A program made the translations under genes and the position numbers. Of a DNA stretch of 64,000 nt, positions 20,626 through 32,252 are shown in pieces. Source of the stretch: Muscardinus avellanarius (Eukaryota > Chordata > Mammalia > Rodentia > Gliridae); contig OY726571.1 in the NCBI GenBank assembly GCA_963383645.1, forward strand, positions 74,879,860 through 74,943,859. Reading direction: 5' to 3'. Each line of letters begins with the position of its first letter. Positions within the stretch are counted from its first letter, which is position 1. The notes below the pieces were generated by a model, which saw only the letters and a list, made by a program, of their open reading frames with translations, did no database searches and was not told the DNA's origin.

Positions 20626-23532
20626 GTGAGGAGCGCGGCGGGGTCGGGGCTGGAGGGGCCCGGGCTGGAGGGGCGGGACCGCGGCTGCCCCGGCCAGTGC
20701 TTCTCCGCGTGCTTTAGCTGGCGTTTCCCAGGCCTTCAATCCCCTGGGCGCGCACCGAGGAATGCTAGGTCGGCTTCCTTTATTTATACCGGGCGCCCGG
20801 GATGGATTCCTTTACTCCTGGGACTACACTGTCCACATGTAAAGAAACCCTTGCTCTTCAAACCATCCTTCTAACCCTGATCTTCAGCCTCTGGAGAGTG
20901 AACAAAGCTGAGCTCTCGGGTGTCAAACCCATTTTTTGGAGGGCCACTACTAAGGTTGGAAATAATGATGTAAAAGCACATATACATGCATATATACATA
21001 TGCAAATGGAGTAATGAAGCTTTGAGCCCTCGCTTACAGATCTTGTCTAATAACTATTTCTGTGTGGGAACTAGAATATTTTGAGTTATACTTTTTCGCC
21101 ATCTAGACCTTTTATTTTATTCAGCCACAGATAACCTACAGGATAAGGACTGCTTGATGCATGGATATGATCCTAGTCAGAATTTAGGATGGCAGATTGA
21201 TAATCATTGGGTGTATTTTGTAGAAAACAAGACAAACTAAATGAAGGGGAGGGTTAGGATACGGAATTTGCTTTATACCAATTGTCTATACTTAGCCTCG
21301 ATTTTTACTACACACATATAATTTTGTATAAACATGTAATCAGATTCTTCATTTGATTTCCTAGCAAAATATGTTGAGTAACCTATTCAGATTTTTCTGT
21401 GAACTCAATTTGTAAACATTGAGGTGAAAGCAAATTTAAGTCCTGAGTAAATAGTGGGGTAGCATTGCTTTGCTGCAAGGTTATAAGTTTAATTACAGAG
21501 TTGTACCTTGACTACTTTTCCCAGTCATTACCTGACTTTTGTCCCCCACCTATGTGAAGTGATTAGTTTTCCTAACTTTTTTTTTTAATTTGCAGGCAGA
21601 GAGTATGTTATTCCATCCTTGGCCCACAGATTTATGGCAGAGATGGTGGATTTCTTTATTCTCTTCTTTATAAAAGCAACCATTGTCCTAAGCATTATGC
21701 ACCTCAGTGGAATAAAGTAAGTGAAGGACTTTTACTTTAATTCTGTTTTAATTCTGTTTAGAGGCCTTGTTCTAATCATGCTTTGCAAGTGACTACATGG
21801 ATATCAGGTTTGCTAGTGTCATGATTTCTTTATAAGGGTTTTGTCAGCATTTTGATTTCTTGCTGGTTTTAAGGAGGAACTACAAAGGAAGTTTTAAAAA
21901 AAGCTCTAAATAAATTCCCTAAGATCTTGGGGATTTCTCCTATCAAAAGTAGGTAAAAGAAGCCTCCATACCTGGTTTGCTTTTATTCATCGATTCTAGG
22001 CCAGGAACTAATTTCCATTACTATTTTGTGGAGTCTCTAAAGACAAAGGCATAAAAAGCATCTGATGGTGACTTGGTAATCACTAGTGGCATTTCCAAAT
22101 GGTATGGTGAATGTGAGACATTTACTTAGGGTTTTGTTTTTATTCAAATAATAGAGCAGTTATCACTTTCTAAGCATTTTGTGTGTATGAAGCAGCTAAC
22201 CTCTGTATCTCAATCCTTATTTAATCTTAGTACCAGTATGAGGTAGACGTTAATGTCTCTTATAGAAACTCAAACTTGGGCTTATGAGAACTAGTTCCCG
22301 AACTTAAAAAGTTACAAAGGTAGTGACAGACTCAAGATGCAAACTTGGCAGTCAGATTTCAGGCCCTAGTTGTAAACCTGAGTATTACTGTGATTCTTCC
22401 TGCCCTTCCTCCCTCCTCCCCCTACCACATTCAGGCACCAGCTCATTTATGCTCAACCTCCTGAAGATATTTCAACCCAGAACATTTCCTCTTGCTGCCA
22501 GCTATTTTTCCCTCATTATTTTTTCTCCTCATTCAGTTACTGTCATCTCTTGCTCAGATTATGACCAGGCTCATGATAACTCATCTCCTATCTCCTACTT
22601 TATTTCAAGTCTATTTAAAACCAAAATGACCATAAATATTGATTCTACCCCCTCCTGCTCTCATTCACTGGCTTCTCATTGTCAGTATAATAAAGTCTGA
22701 ATCTCTTCATATGATTTAACAGAAACCTTTTTTTTCTTACTCACTGTTACCTCTCACCTTTGATATTTGAATCATATCAAACTTTTTATAGCTTCCATCA
22801 CACACTGCTTGTTCCAAAGCTGTCCTGTCCTGCTATTCCCTTTCTCTGGAACGTTCTTCCCCTTTCATAGTCTGGCTAAGGTCTCTTTACCTTTCCGATC
22901 TGAGCTTAAATGTCATTTTCAGGAAGCTTTCACAAGGTTAAGTGTAACTGGTATGTTTCCATGGAACTTTGATTCTCTATCACAGTTTGCATCCTACTTT
23001 GTCAATATTATTCTGTTTTCCTTGATGGGTTAGAATATATGAAAGCAGAGGTATTTTGAATTTGCTAAACATTATATTCATGAGGGTAGTACAGTACTTG
23101 CTCATAATAGCACTGTTTTTGTTTTGTGGTGTTGGGGATCAAAGTCCAAGCCCTGTACATCCTAGACAAGCAGTCTACCACTGAGCTGTACCTCCAGTCC
23201 AGTGGATAGCACACAGGGCAACAGCATGCTTCTCCCCACCAAGCTATATTGACTAAGCTACTGGATGTTTTTTGCAAGTACATCCAGTACTTTAGGCTGG
23301 GCACCTAAAGATTAACTTAGAATTTCAGTTAAAATTTATGACTTAGCCGGGCGTGGTGGCACACACTTGTAATCCCAGTACTTGGAAGGCTGAAACAGGA
23401 GGGTCTCACAGGTTCGAAGCCAGCCTCAGCCACTTAGGCTCTCAGCAACTTAGTGAGACCCTGTTTCAAAATAAAACATAAAATAGGTTGGGGTATAGCC
23501 CAGAGATAGAGGCCCCTGGGTTCCATCCCCAG

Positions 23533-23581
<49 letters not shown>

Positions 23582-26500
23582 TTATGACTTAAGATTAATG
23601 AAAAAAATCAGTACAACTGTCTGATAACTAATTATAAATAACCCAAACTATTCTTTTTGTGTAGGGATATCTCTAAGTTCGCTATGCATTACATAATAGA
23701 AGAAATAGATGAAGACACGTCAATGGAAGACTTGCAGAAAATGATGGTTGTGGCGCTTATATACAGATTATTAGTTTGTTTTTATGAGGTAAGTAATTCA
23801 TTGCAGCAAATAGTAATTTATAGCAATCTAATTTTAGATGATCAACTCAAGTAAAAATAGTGAAAATTTATAATCATGTATGTTCCTCTATTTTGTCCAA
23901 ATTTTCTTTAACATATTTTACTTATTATATATTGTTACATTAAAATTGGTATTATTTTTCAAGGTAAAAACTGTTGAGCCGGGCGTGATGAGGCACACTT
24001 GTAATTCCAGCATTTGGGGGGATGAGACAGGAGGATCATGGTTCAAAGACAGCCTCAGCTCCTACTTAGGTCCTTTGCAACTCAGAGAGACCTTGTTTCA
24101 AAATAAAGGATAAAAAATAGGGCTGGGGGGGTGTGCCTCCGAGGTAGAATGCCCCTGGGTTCCATCCTCAGTACTGGAAAAAAAAATCCTTTTGTAATGT
24201 TTTTCAATCTTAGAAATAAAATTCTACTCATTTTGGTCCAAAAAAAACTTGCTAAGTTGGTTGGGAAACTGCTGCATTTTTCCTTAGAAATAACTTGCTA
24301 AATATGTGTCATAGAGAAATATTACAGTAGACATCTTGTGGTGTTGAACACATTAAGTGGCTTCACCTTTGAGTGTTCTATGCAATTTTCTTTCAGCTAG
24401 AACCCCCCCCCCAACCCACCTTTGGGTGATACTGGGATTGAGCCCAGGGGCATTCTACCTCCAAGCTGCACCCCCTGCCTCATTTTTATTTTGAAATAGG
24501 GTCTCACCAGGTTGATGAGAATCTCACTACAAGCTGAGGCTGGCCTTGAACCTGCAGTCACACAACCTCCCAAGTACTGGGGTTACAGGTATGCTCCATC
24601 ACACCCAACTTCAGCTTAGACTTTTTTTCCTTTTTTTTTTTGTGACACTGAGGATTGAACCCCGAGGCATTCTACCTCAGGTATACTCCCAGCCCTATTT
24701 TTTTTTAACAGCTTCTTGCAAGGTTGCTGAGTCTCACTACTTCCTGAGGCAGTCTTCAAACCTGTGATTGTCCTGTTTTAGCCTCCCAAGACCTGGGATA
24801 ACAGGTATATATCACCATGCCCGGCCTAGAAATTTTAAAACAGGATATGACAGGAAAACTTATCTTAAAATTAGTTGAGCCAGTACATTATTTAAATTAT
24901 CCTTCTTTTAGATAATTTGCATTTGGGGAGCAGGTGGAGCTACCCCAGGGAAGTTCCTGCTTGGGCTTCGAGTTGTGACCTGTGATACATCAGTGCTTAT
25001 TGCACCAAGTCGGGTTTTAGTGATTCCTTCCTCAAATGTTAGCATTACAACGTAAGTCTCTTTTAAACTTAATCTACTATATACTTATGAAAAGAATGTT
25101 GTTGGGTTTTTTGTGGTACTGAACCCAGAGGCATTCTACTTTTGAGTTATACCCTCAGCCCAGTTTTATTTGGAAGCAGAGACTCACTAGGTTGATGAGA
25201 GCCTCATTACTTGCAGAGGCTGTCGTCCCTCGAACGTGTGATCTGAGGCTGAGGTGTTAGCCTTCCAAGTACTAGGATTACAGGCTTGTGCCACCATGCC
25301 TGGCCTCAAAAGAATGCATTTTAAGTACAGTCTTGCCTGGCATGTTTTGGCCAATGACAGAAAGTATGCACAGCAGTGGTCTCCTAAGACTGTATTACCC
25401 TAGGGGCTTTGTAGGCATCTTGTGTAGTATACTCTGATGATTTTTTGGTGACTAAATCAAGGACATATTTAGAATGTGTTCCATTGGTATTTTACAGAGG
25501 ACCGTATTTAATGTTAGTGTTCAGAAAATTGTTTTATGGTATATACTTTAGATAGGCTCTATCTATACTTTTTAAGAAAGCTTATGAGCATTTACTTCAA
25601 TTGTTGTAATAGAACCCTTTTCAGTATCTGTATTCAAGATGATCACTTGCAGGGCATGGTGGCGCATGCATGTAATCCCAGTACTTGGGAGGCTGAGACA
25701 AGATCATGGTTCTCAGACAGCCTCAGCTATTTAGTGAGGCCCACTGCAACTCAGTGAGACCTTGCTTCAACAGAGAATAAAAAAATAGGACTTGGTTGTT
25801 GCTAGGAGGTAGAATGCCCCTGGGTTCCACCCCCAGTACCACCCAAAAAAAAAAAAAAAAAAAAAGCATTTTTATGAAATACCTCTGAAGAGGATGGTTT
25901 GTCGAATCTGTATCGGTGCTCTTCACTCACCTCTTACTCCCTAGATCTACCTTGAGCTATCATTGGCAATACCATTATGCATGTGCAGTGATACCTGGGA
26001 TTGAACCCCAGGGGCATTCTATTGCTGTACTATATCCCCAGACCTTTTAATTTTCATTTTTTTAAACAAGGTCTCACTAGGTTGCTGAGGCGGTCCTCAA
26101 ACCTGTGATCCTCCTGTGTCAGCCTCCGAAGTACTGGGATCATAGGTGTGCACTCTGTGCCAGGTGTGCTCCTGCTCTGGAATTGTAGAGCTTGTGGCTC
26201 CTGCAGTCCTCTAGTGCTGACTTCCAGCTCCAGGAGAGAATGTGGCTAGGAGTAATGAAGTTGTGGAGGTGAATGGGCAGTTATCAATGGAGCCAGACAA
26301 GACTGCCAGAATGATTCAGTGCTGATTGTTTATAAGGGAATATGAACAAATGACTGCCTTTTCCTGAATGTGCTTAAAATTTTGTGGTTATAAAACTACT
26401 TTTAATAAAAGTAATGGCTGGCTTTTATTAAACATTTCCTTTATACCAGGCAGTTACTAACAGTGCCAGATACTATTATACTCGTTTTGTAGATATGCAA

Positions 26501-27241
26501 CACAACCAGAAATTGACTGGATTCAGAGCCCATTCTCTTAGCCCCTGCACATTTTCTTAGTATTTCAGTGCGCTAAAATGTAGAAATCTAACAATAGGAT
26601 AGTTTTACATTTTGAAGTATTGTCAAGTGTTTTAAGGCTTCCTTTTAATAATTGGACCCAACAAAGGAGAGACCTGATAAAATAAAAATAATTTAAAATA
26701 ACAGTGCTTCATATAAGATAGAAAATGTAAACTGAGTTAAGAAAAAGTGAACATATTCAGTGTAGGAGATAATTAAGATAATTAAGAAGTGATTCTAGAA
26801 AAGGTAAGCATGGGGAAACAGTTACTCTTTTCTTCTGGCAAAAATCAAAGAAAATACTACAAACCCTTACTTCATATTTAGAACTATTGCTTTTCATATA
26901 TAAAAGTTGTAAAATTGCATGTGTTGAAGTTTTTAGAAAAAGCCATAATTTAAAGTCAACTGAAAATAACTCATCAAAGGTAAAAATTATCTCAATCATC
27001 CTTTGAGCTTGTGTATATTTGAACTTGGTAGGCTATCATTAATCTGCATGTGGCTGGTGTACAACTTACTTGATACTTCTGCTTTAATTTTTTTAGGTCC
27101 ACCATACGAGCTCTGATCAAGAATTTTTCTATTGCTTCTTTTTTCCCTGCTTTCATCACACTGCTGTTTTTTCAGCATAATCGAACAGCCTATGACATTG
27201 TAGCAGGAACCATTGTGGTAAAAAGAAATGGAGTCAGATGA
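20004..27241 (+). CDS. FAM8A1: FAM8A1, ER membrane RDD-domain protein (complete, 5 coding exons)
   Basis: Joining 20004-20625, 21596-21716, 23665-23788, 24912-25051 and 27097-27241 gives 1152 nt, or 383 residues plus TGA; every intron is GT-AG. The first 207 residues are a Pro/Ala/Gly-rich, probably disordered tail with one conserved island (ARLSAREYSRQVHEWLWQSY, from about residue 96). The rest is the RDD domain: REYVIPSLAHRFMAEMVDFF, a hydrophobic helix, the GATPGKFLLGLRVV motif, a last hydrophobic stretch and the ending TIVVKRNGVR. Known role: binds HRD1 with HERP and helps assemble the ER-associated degradation ubiquitin ligase. Start: ATG at 20004 has A at -3 and G at +4 and begins MAEGPEEARG as in the human protein. 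The human protein is about 413 residues; the shortfall is in the low-complexity tail. Identification is from remembered family sequence. Confidence 0.96.
20626..21595 (+). other. FAM8A1: FAM8A1 intron 1
   Basis: GC-rich for its first 100 bases, then AT-rich single-copy sequence. I see no SINE or other recognisable feature. Confidence 0.85.
21596..21716 (+). CDS. FAM8A1: FAM8A1 coding exon 2 (start of RDD domain)
   Basis: The acceptor is a T-rich tract ending in tttgcag. The exon completes the split Gly codon, then reads REYVIPSLAHRFMAEMVDFF followed by the first membrane segment (ILFFIKATIVLSIMHLSGI). Donor gtaagt; the last Lys codon is split after two bases (121 nt). Confidence 0.95.
22130..22390 (-). 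repeat. MIR-like fossil SINE in FAM8A1 intron 2
   Basis: Reads like the minus strand of MIR: a taacctctgtatctcaatcc-type core, a gaggtagacgttaatgtctc segment and a trailing cagactcaagatgcaaa-type block. Highly diverged. Confidence 0.55.
22400..22960 (-). repeat. L2-like fossil LINE 3' segment in FAM8A1 intron 2
   Basis: Contains the L2-like order of a crude ctgctattccctttctctgg block, then a cttcccctttcatagtctgg block, then cttaaatgtcattttcagga. Orientation and limits are approximate. Confidence 0.5.
23117..23202 (-). repeat. Full-length ID SINE (tRNA-Ala derived)
   Basis: Minus-strand ID element that keeps the middle region missing from the composite SINEs (tacatcctagacaagcagtc). Old monomeric ID, in FAM8A1 intron 2. 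Confidence 0.75.
23345..23579 (+). repeat. Composite B1-ID SINE with (AC)n tail
   Basis: Intact copy in FAM8A1 intron 2 starting at gccgggcgtggtggc. Its tail has become an (AC)n tract at 23534-23579, about 85 bases before exon 3. Confidence 0.9.
23665..23788 (+). CDS. FAM8A1: FAM8A1 coding exon 3
   Basis: After acceptor tgtag the exon encodes DISKFAMHYIIEEIDEDTSM and then EDLQKMMVVALIYRLLVCFYE, an acidic loop followed by a hydrophobic segment. It ends on a whole codon at donor gtaagt (124 nt). Confidence 0.95.
23976..24185 (+). repeat. Composite B1-ID SINE
   Basis: Near full-length copy in FAM8A1 intron 3, ending in an A-rich tail after a ctcagtactgg variant of the 3' end. Confidence 0.88.
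24420..24606 (-). repeat. Composite B1-ID SINE (old)
   Basis: Minus-strand copy in FAM8A1 intron 3 with several deletions in the B1 half. Confidence 0.82.
24625..24825 (-). repeat. Composite B1-ID SINE (old)
   Basis: Second minus-strand copy in FAM8A1 intron 3, about 85 bases upstream of exon 4. Confidence 0.82.
24912..25051 (+). CDS. FAM8A1: FAM8A1 coding exon 4 (central RDD motif)
   Basis: Encodes IICIWGAGGATPGKFLLGLR and then VVTCDTSVLIAPSRVLVIPS. The GATPGK...LRV motif is the signature of RDD proteins. Acceptor ttttag, donor gtaagt; the final Thr codon is split after two bases (140 nt). Confidence 0.95.
25095..25306 (-). repeat. Composite B1-ID SINE
   Basis: Minus-strand copy about 45 bases after exon 4 of FAM8A1. 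Confidence 0.85.
25648..25866 (+). repeat. Composite B1-ID SINE with poly(A)
   Basis: Full-length copy in FAM8A1 intron 4 with an A tail of about 20 bases. Confidence 0.9.
25975..26165 (-). repeat. Composite B1-ID SINE (old)
   Basis: Last composite SINE before a stretch of about 4.8 kb without any, in FAM8A1 intron 4. Confidence 0.82.
26405..26535 (-). repeat. MIR-like fossil SINE in FAM8A1 intron 4
   Basis: Matches the minus-strand MIR 3' end pattern (tttattaaacatttccttta, then taccaggcagttac). Confidence 0.6.
27097..27241 (+). CDS. FAM8A1: FAM8A1 coding exon 5 (C-terminus)
   Basis: Follows a T-rich acceptor (tttttttag). Encodes STIRALIKNFSIASFFPAFI, then TLLFFQHNRTAYDIVAGTIV and the terminal VKRNGVR before TGA at 27239-27241. 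The NRTAYDIVAGT stretch is the conserved end of the RDD fold. Confidence 0.95.
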
Positions 27242-28330
27242 TGCTCCCAAAGACTCCAAATCCCATTACTTGGGACAAGACAAGACTAAATTATGTATCA
27301 AGACCATCAGTATCCCTGGGTTTGTTAACTGGTGATTTAGGAATTAAAGCAGTCACTCCAGTGTGATTCGGGTGACTATTCTGAAAGTATTGATTTTACT
27401 TGAATGCCAAAGAACTTTTCCAGAAGAAAAACCTGTTAAAGTGTTAAAATACTTTAGATCAGAAAGAAGGCAAATGGTTTCATAATCAACAGTGGACAAT
27501 ATATACTTTTTTTTTTAAGATCCAAGGCATTAGAATTTGTTGAAACATTTTCAGCATTGAAATCTCCAAATGAAATTCTATATTTACTTTGGTTTATCCC
27601 AAAATGATGGAAAATGTCAAGTTGTGTTTTGTAAACACCCACATACTTCATCTTTTAGTTAACGTTTCTTGGTGAAGTTTTGTTTTGCAGGGAGGAGGTG
27701 AGAACACAGCTTGGATAATTCACTTACTTCTCTTCCCAGGAGGTACTGAGTTAGCTGCAAGGGCAAGTGAGGCAGGCTGAGCAGCTCCTGTCCCTGGAGA
27801 TTCTCTCTACATACTGCAGTTCACTGTAGTAATGGTGTAGTGACTTTGCAGAAAACTTCTTAATGTTTAAACATGTACTTGGGGTCAGGTTTTTCATAAT
27901 GATGAAAAAGTATTGTCATATTGCTATATTATCACTTTTTTTTAGGAAAGGTAAGTTAGTGATTGTTTATAATGATAGGGGAATAAATTTTCACTACAAA
28001 TTTAACTTACAATTCATGTGCAAGTATTTCAGTGTCCTGAAATCAAACTGTAAATATGTGGGTATAACTTCCTTCCATCAAGTTGTTGCATATTTACTAT
28101 AAACCTACATTCCGTGTGCGTGTGTGTATGTATGTCTGAGTGTAGCATGAAGTATTGGTGCTGTCGGTGTTGTGAATATTAGGGTAACTTCTGTTTATAT
28201 ACAGCATACCCACATAGAACTTCTTGTATTTCATATAGTTCCATTACCATTGAAACAGCAAGGAGTTAAAGAATTTTAGGATTTCATGAATACTAGTAGC
28301 TTATGAAATATAACCAAGTTTCCCATTATG

Positions 28331-28336
28331 AATAAA
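28331..28336 (+). promoter_or_regulatory. FAM8A1: Possible proximal poly(A) signal in FAM8A1 3' UTR
   Basis: AATAAA about 1.1 kb after the stop codon. Use would give a short 3' UTR that retains the Pumilio-type site. Confidence 0.35.
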
Positions 28337-30328
28337 GCAAGGGAAACTATCATTTCCAGACATTATACCAGCTTCTGCAAGCTCATTTGGGCCTGCTAGG
28401 GACAAAGTTTCGGAAGAAATGTTAAGCAAAGTAATATTTTGTGTGTTGTCACTTTATTCTGAAGCAGAACTGTGGGGTTTATGTCTATGTATGCTTTTGT
28501 TGTATGTCCCAGTCAGCTGTGTTGAGATATACCTTGCACTATTTATATACAGTTCATGTCCTATTTGAGTCTTAAGTCATTTTCTCCAACTCTGAAATTA
28601 TTCTTCTAAAACACTAAAATGTACTGCACAGTTCAAATTAAATTGCCTTGTTCTTACTCTTAAATCTAAAAGCAAATGCAAGACATGTCTGTTATCGCTA
28701 CATCAGTTTTTAAAGTGGGGGTTCCTTGATAGTCCAACTTCACAGAAAGCTTAAGTGCAGAGTTCAAAATAAATCATTCACTTATAATCTCTGCAAAGTT
28801 AAGTTTTATGGCTCTTCACAGTAAACTTTAATCACTGAATTAAGCTAGAAATTGGAAAATGTTACATAAATTTAGCACATACTATATGCACTATTTTCGC
28901 CACTGACTGTAAGGAATTAAAGTCAAAAATTCCTTTAGTCCTCTTCTTTATTTTATAATTTCTGCTCAGATAATTACATAAGTTGCCATCTTGGCTGTTA
29001 AAAAGTGAAAAAAGCAAACAAGTGGTCCAGTTTGCTATACATGAGCCATTCAGATTCAAGTAATGTACTGTATAGCCCTGTAAAACAGAGATACAGCTTT
29101 TGTCTTTACATCAAAACCCAAGTCTGTTTCTATTTATCAATGTAGCACTTGGGGAAAGCAATTTTGATGCTCAGTGTTGGAAAAATGACAAATGGAGGGG
29201 AAGGTCACATGTCCTTATACCCCTTTTCTCTTAGCAGTTTCCCTTTGAGAACACTTTCTATTTAGTATATTTCACTTACAGATGTACTGATTCTTGTGTC
29301 AAACATTTCTCATACTGAAGTTCTAGCCTAAAAAGGAAAGAGAAAGTGTTTCATAGTACAAACATTATTCATCATTTTAAAAAGGGAAAAATTAGAATGT
29401 ATGCCAAGTAAATATACAGTTCAAAAAGTATGCCCATAAGTTAAAACCTTAGGAATAATTTGGTGATGAAAAGGTATTGCATCTTATTGCTAGACTCTTA
29501 TTGAGTTAAAAAGTAGAACTGGCAGTTAATTTTAGCAACCAGAAAATCTCCATACTAAAAGTTCCCTGGAGTGCCTTGAGAAGGTACACCTTGAGGATTT
29601 GGCTTACTGCCCAGGGTTCCCGCCAGAGCCAGGGCTGCTGGGCTGGGGCGGGTGTGGGCGATGGCAAGCCCAGCCTGGAGACTACTCGATGACCACAGGA
29701 GCGGAGCTGCCACATTTGGACAGCAAGCCTTCAGGTGCCAGTATTAAAAAGTACTGCCCAACTACTACTCTAGCACTGTGTAAGTTCTTATTTAAACATT
29801 TACCTTTCGTTATCACTCAAGTTGTTCGGATTGAGGGAAAACATTCTACTTAAGGACCATTGTCTAGATTTGAAATACAAGTCAAATCTCCAGTGTTTTG
29901 ATGCTTGAGATGACAGAATATAACATATTTTAAGAGGAAAAGTATTTCCAGCAATGGGAAGGTAGAAAGGATTTGAAAATTTATACCACTTGCTACTTTG
30001 GAATAAAGGGTTTTTTGAGGACGATGGAGTATTAAATGTCATTCTACATTGGAGAATGACACTGTTCTTTGAAGAATATGCCTATTAACAGTATTTCTAA
30101 AGACTGACAAGTATCATATTTTAATTACTTGCATCCCTATCCCTAAGACCAAGTATTTACAACATGTGCTTGTCTGGGTGAAGTTCCTCATTGCAAACAA
30201 ACAGCATATGCACATTTCCTTGGTAGTTCATTATATTAGGGCTTGACTTGCAAGCAATATTTGATGGCCCACCTATAAATTTCATTCTATTTTTAATAAT
30301 TTGTATTCCACCAATTTGTATTTGTCTC

Positions 30329-30334
30329 AATAAA
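30329..30334 (+). promoter_or_regulatory. FAM8A1: Likely distal poly(A) signal of FAM8A1
   Basis: Canonical AATAAA with a G/T-rich downstream element about 20-35 bases on. It is the last canonical signal before the SINE-rich intergenic gap. Confidence 0.7.
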
Positions 30335-30539
30335 TACTTAAGTCACCACTGCACCTGGGTTGTCTGTTTCTTTAAGGTTTGCTGAGGAGGCATTGCTTTT
30401 GGACATAGAGGTGGGTGAAAACATCCCCCTATAGGGATTATACCGGTACCTGAATTGAATTTACTGTTGTACTAATTCAGTCAGTCCTTAATTATTAACC
30501 TTCACAACCACACCATTAATCGGTAACAACTCAGTTCTC

Positions 30540-30760
30540 ACCTTAAAAGCCTTGCCCCTTATAACCTTTACAGATCATAGGGGAAGAGCAGCCAACAGTG
30601 TAGCATGGTCTGACAGTAGACAATGCTATTATCAGAAGCTAAGTGCAAGCTGCACATTGAACTACAGTGAAAGGCTACTGGAAAGGCTGCCTGAAGGCCC
30701 TGCTTAGGTCACACAGCTGGAGTGTGCAGCCAGACTCGGTACTCCCAGTTTTTTCAATGT
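30540..30760 (-). repeat. Possible MIR fragment
   Basis: Contains aggtcacacagctggagtgt followed by agccagactcggtactccca, the minus-strand MIR core pattern. Confidence 0.55.
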
Positions 30761-30934
30761 TACACCAAATTTATCAGTTCCTATTAAATATGCAGACTTA
30801 ATTTTCCACTGAATTTCAGAATGTCTCACAACAGCTTACTGTTTAAAATATCAAGTGATAAAATACTATATAAGAAAAAAAATACCAGAATAGTAACAGC
30901 ATATAGACATTTTTTTTTAATTATTTGAGTTGTA

Positions 30935-31140
30935 CTTTTTTAGTGGTCTGGGAATGGAACCCAGGGACATTCTGCCTCTGAGCTATACCCTACCCCCACA
31001 CTTTTTTATTTGAAAACAGGGTATAGCTAATGTTGCTGAGAGCCTCACTAAATTGCTAGGCTGGCTTCAAATCTGTGACCCTTCTATCTCAGCCTCCTAA
31101 GTATTGGGATTATAGGCATCCACCACCACACCTGGCTTAC
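30935..31140 (-). repeat. Composite B1-ID SINE
   Basis: First SINE beyond the FAM8A1 3' UTR. Carries an unusual gtatagctaatg variant that recurs at 32060. Confidence 0.86.
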
Positions 31141-31389
31141 TTTTTCTTAATTTCTAGAAATACTACTCAACCTAGCATTTCACTTAACATATCTGGACCT
31201 CAGTATATCAGAAGACCTCCAGGTATTTAATGATGCAGATTTCTGGATTCTCTCCAGACCTAGTGAGTCAATCTCTATAGAGGTAGAGCCTTAGCAAGTA
31301 CATTTGACACACTCCACACTCAATGATACACAGAACCACTAACTCTTTGTCAACTAACAATTACATAAATATGTCTGGTTACATCTTTT

Positions 31390-31580
31390 TGGTGTGTGGT
31401 ACTAAGGATGGAACCCAGGGTCATTCTACCTCCAAGGCATACCCCCTGCCCTGTTTTTAATTATTTTGAAACAGGATCTCAAAGAGTTGCAAAGAGCCTA
31501 AGTAGCTGAAGCTATCGGTGATCCCTGTCTCAGCCTCTCGAATGCTGGGATTACAAGCATGCACCACCACACCCAGCGGC
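31390..31580 (-). repeat. Composite B1-ID SINE
   Basis: Minus-strand copy with deletions in the B1 half. Confidence 0.86.
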
Positions 31581-31631
31581 TGATTACTTCTTAAACTCCC
31601 TGCACCTTTTTTTTTCCATTAAAAACAATTT

Positions 31632-31842
31632 CTAAGCCAGGTGAGGTGGTGCACGCTTGTAATCCCCGTGCATGGGAGACTGAGACAGGAGGATCGCAAA
31701 AGTTTGAAGCCAGCCGCAGCTACCTAGTGAGGCTCTCAGCAATTTAGACCCTGTTTGCAAATAAAATATAAAACAGGTCTGGGAGTATAGCCCAGAGGTA
31801 GAAAGCCTCTGGGTTCCACTCCCATTACCACCAAAAAACAAA
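31632..31842 (+). repeat. Composite B1-ID SINE
   Basis: Main-subfamily plus-strand copy. Confidence 0.88.
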
Positions 31843-31851
31843 AACAATTCC

Positions 31852-32045
31852 TAAACCGGGCATGGTGGCACACACTTGTAATCTTAATACTGGGGAAGCT
31901 AAGACAAGAGGGACACTACTTAGGCCTTCCACAATTTAGTGAGACCCTGTTTCAAAACAAGAATAAAAAATAGGACTGGGGTTGTAGGTAGCTTGGAGGT
32001 AGAATGTCCCTGTGTTCAATTCCCAGTACCACACAAAAAAATATT
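31852..32045 (+). repeat. Composite B1-ID SINE
   Basis: Old copy with a deletion in the B1 half; its A tail leads into the duplicated fragment at 32054. Confidence 0.83.
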
Positions 32046-32053
32046 TATATTTT

Positions 32054-32118
32054 AAAACAGGGTATAGCTAATGTTGCTGAGAGCCTCACTAAATTGCTAG
32101 GCTGGCTTCAAATCTGTG
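32054..32118 (-). repeat. 65-bp exact copy of 31013-31077
   Basis: Minus-strand B1-half fragment identical to part of the SINE at 30935-31140, including its private variants. Confidence 0.92.
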
Positions 32119-32252
32119 GGCACACCCATAATCCCAGTTACTTGGCAGGGTTAGGCAGACCAGACACCCCTGGCAAATTAGAAACTCTCAAAACAAAAAG
32201 GGCTGTGGCTCGATAGTAGAACACCCTTGGGTTTAATCTCTAATACTGCAAA
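32119..32252 (+). repeat. Diverged B1-ID SINE
   Basis: Shortened plus-strand copy with ggtttaatctctaatactgc at its 3' end. Confidence 0.7.

Larger units (their letters stand above)
19435..20720 (+). promoter_or_regulatory. FAM8A1: CpG-island promoter of FAM8A1
   Basis: GC content and CpG density rise abruptly near 19435 and fall near 20720, against an AT-rich SINE-dense background. Just upstream of the ATG are an Sp1-type GC box (ggggcgg, 19882-19888) and an ETS/GABPA-type site on the minus strand (cttccgg, 19897-19903). There is no TATA box. Transcription probably starts between about 19900 and 19980, but the start cannot be read from the sequence. No divergent gene is visible upstream. Confidence 0.85.
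27242..30352 (+). other. FAM8A1: FAM8A1 3' UTR
   Basis: About 3.1 kb between the stop codon and a poly(A) signal AATAAA at 30329-30334, followed by a G/T-rich element (tgggttgtctgtttc). It is AT-rich and contains no composite SINE, unlike nearly every other stretch of this length here. A Pumilio-type TGTAAATA lies at 28049-28056. Other AATAAA motifs at 28331 and near 28769 could give shorter isoforms. The 3' end is inferred. Confidence 0.75.

Noticed and set aside
19764..20739. Long minus-strand and alternative-frame open reading frames over the CpG island
   Set aside because: They are shadows of GC-rich FAM8A1 exon 1; composition alone explains them.
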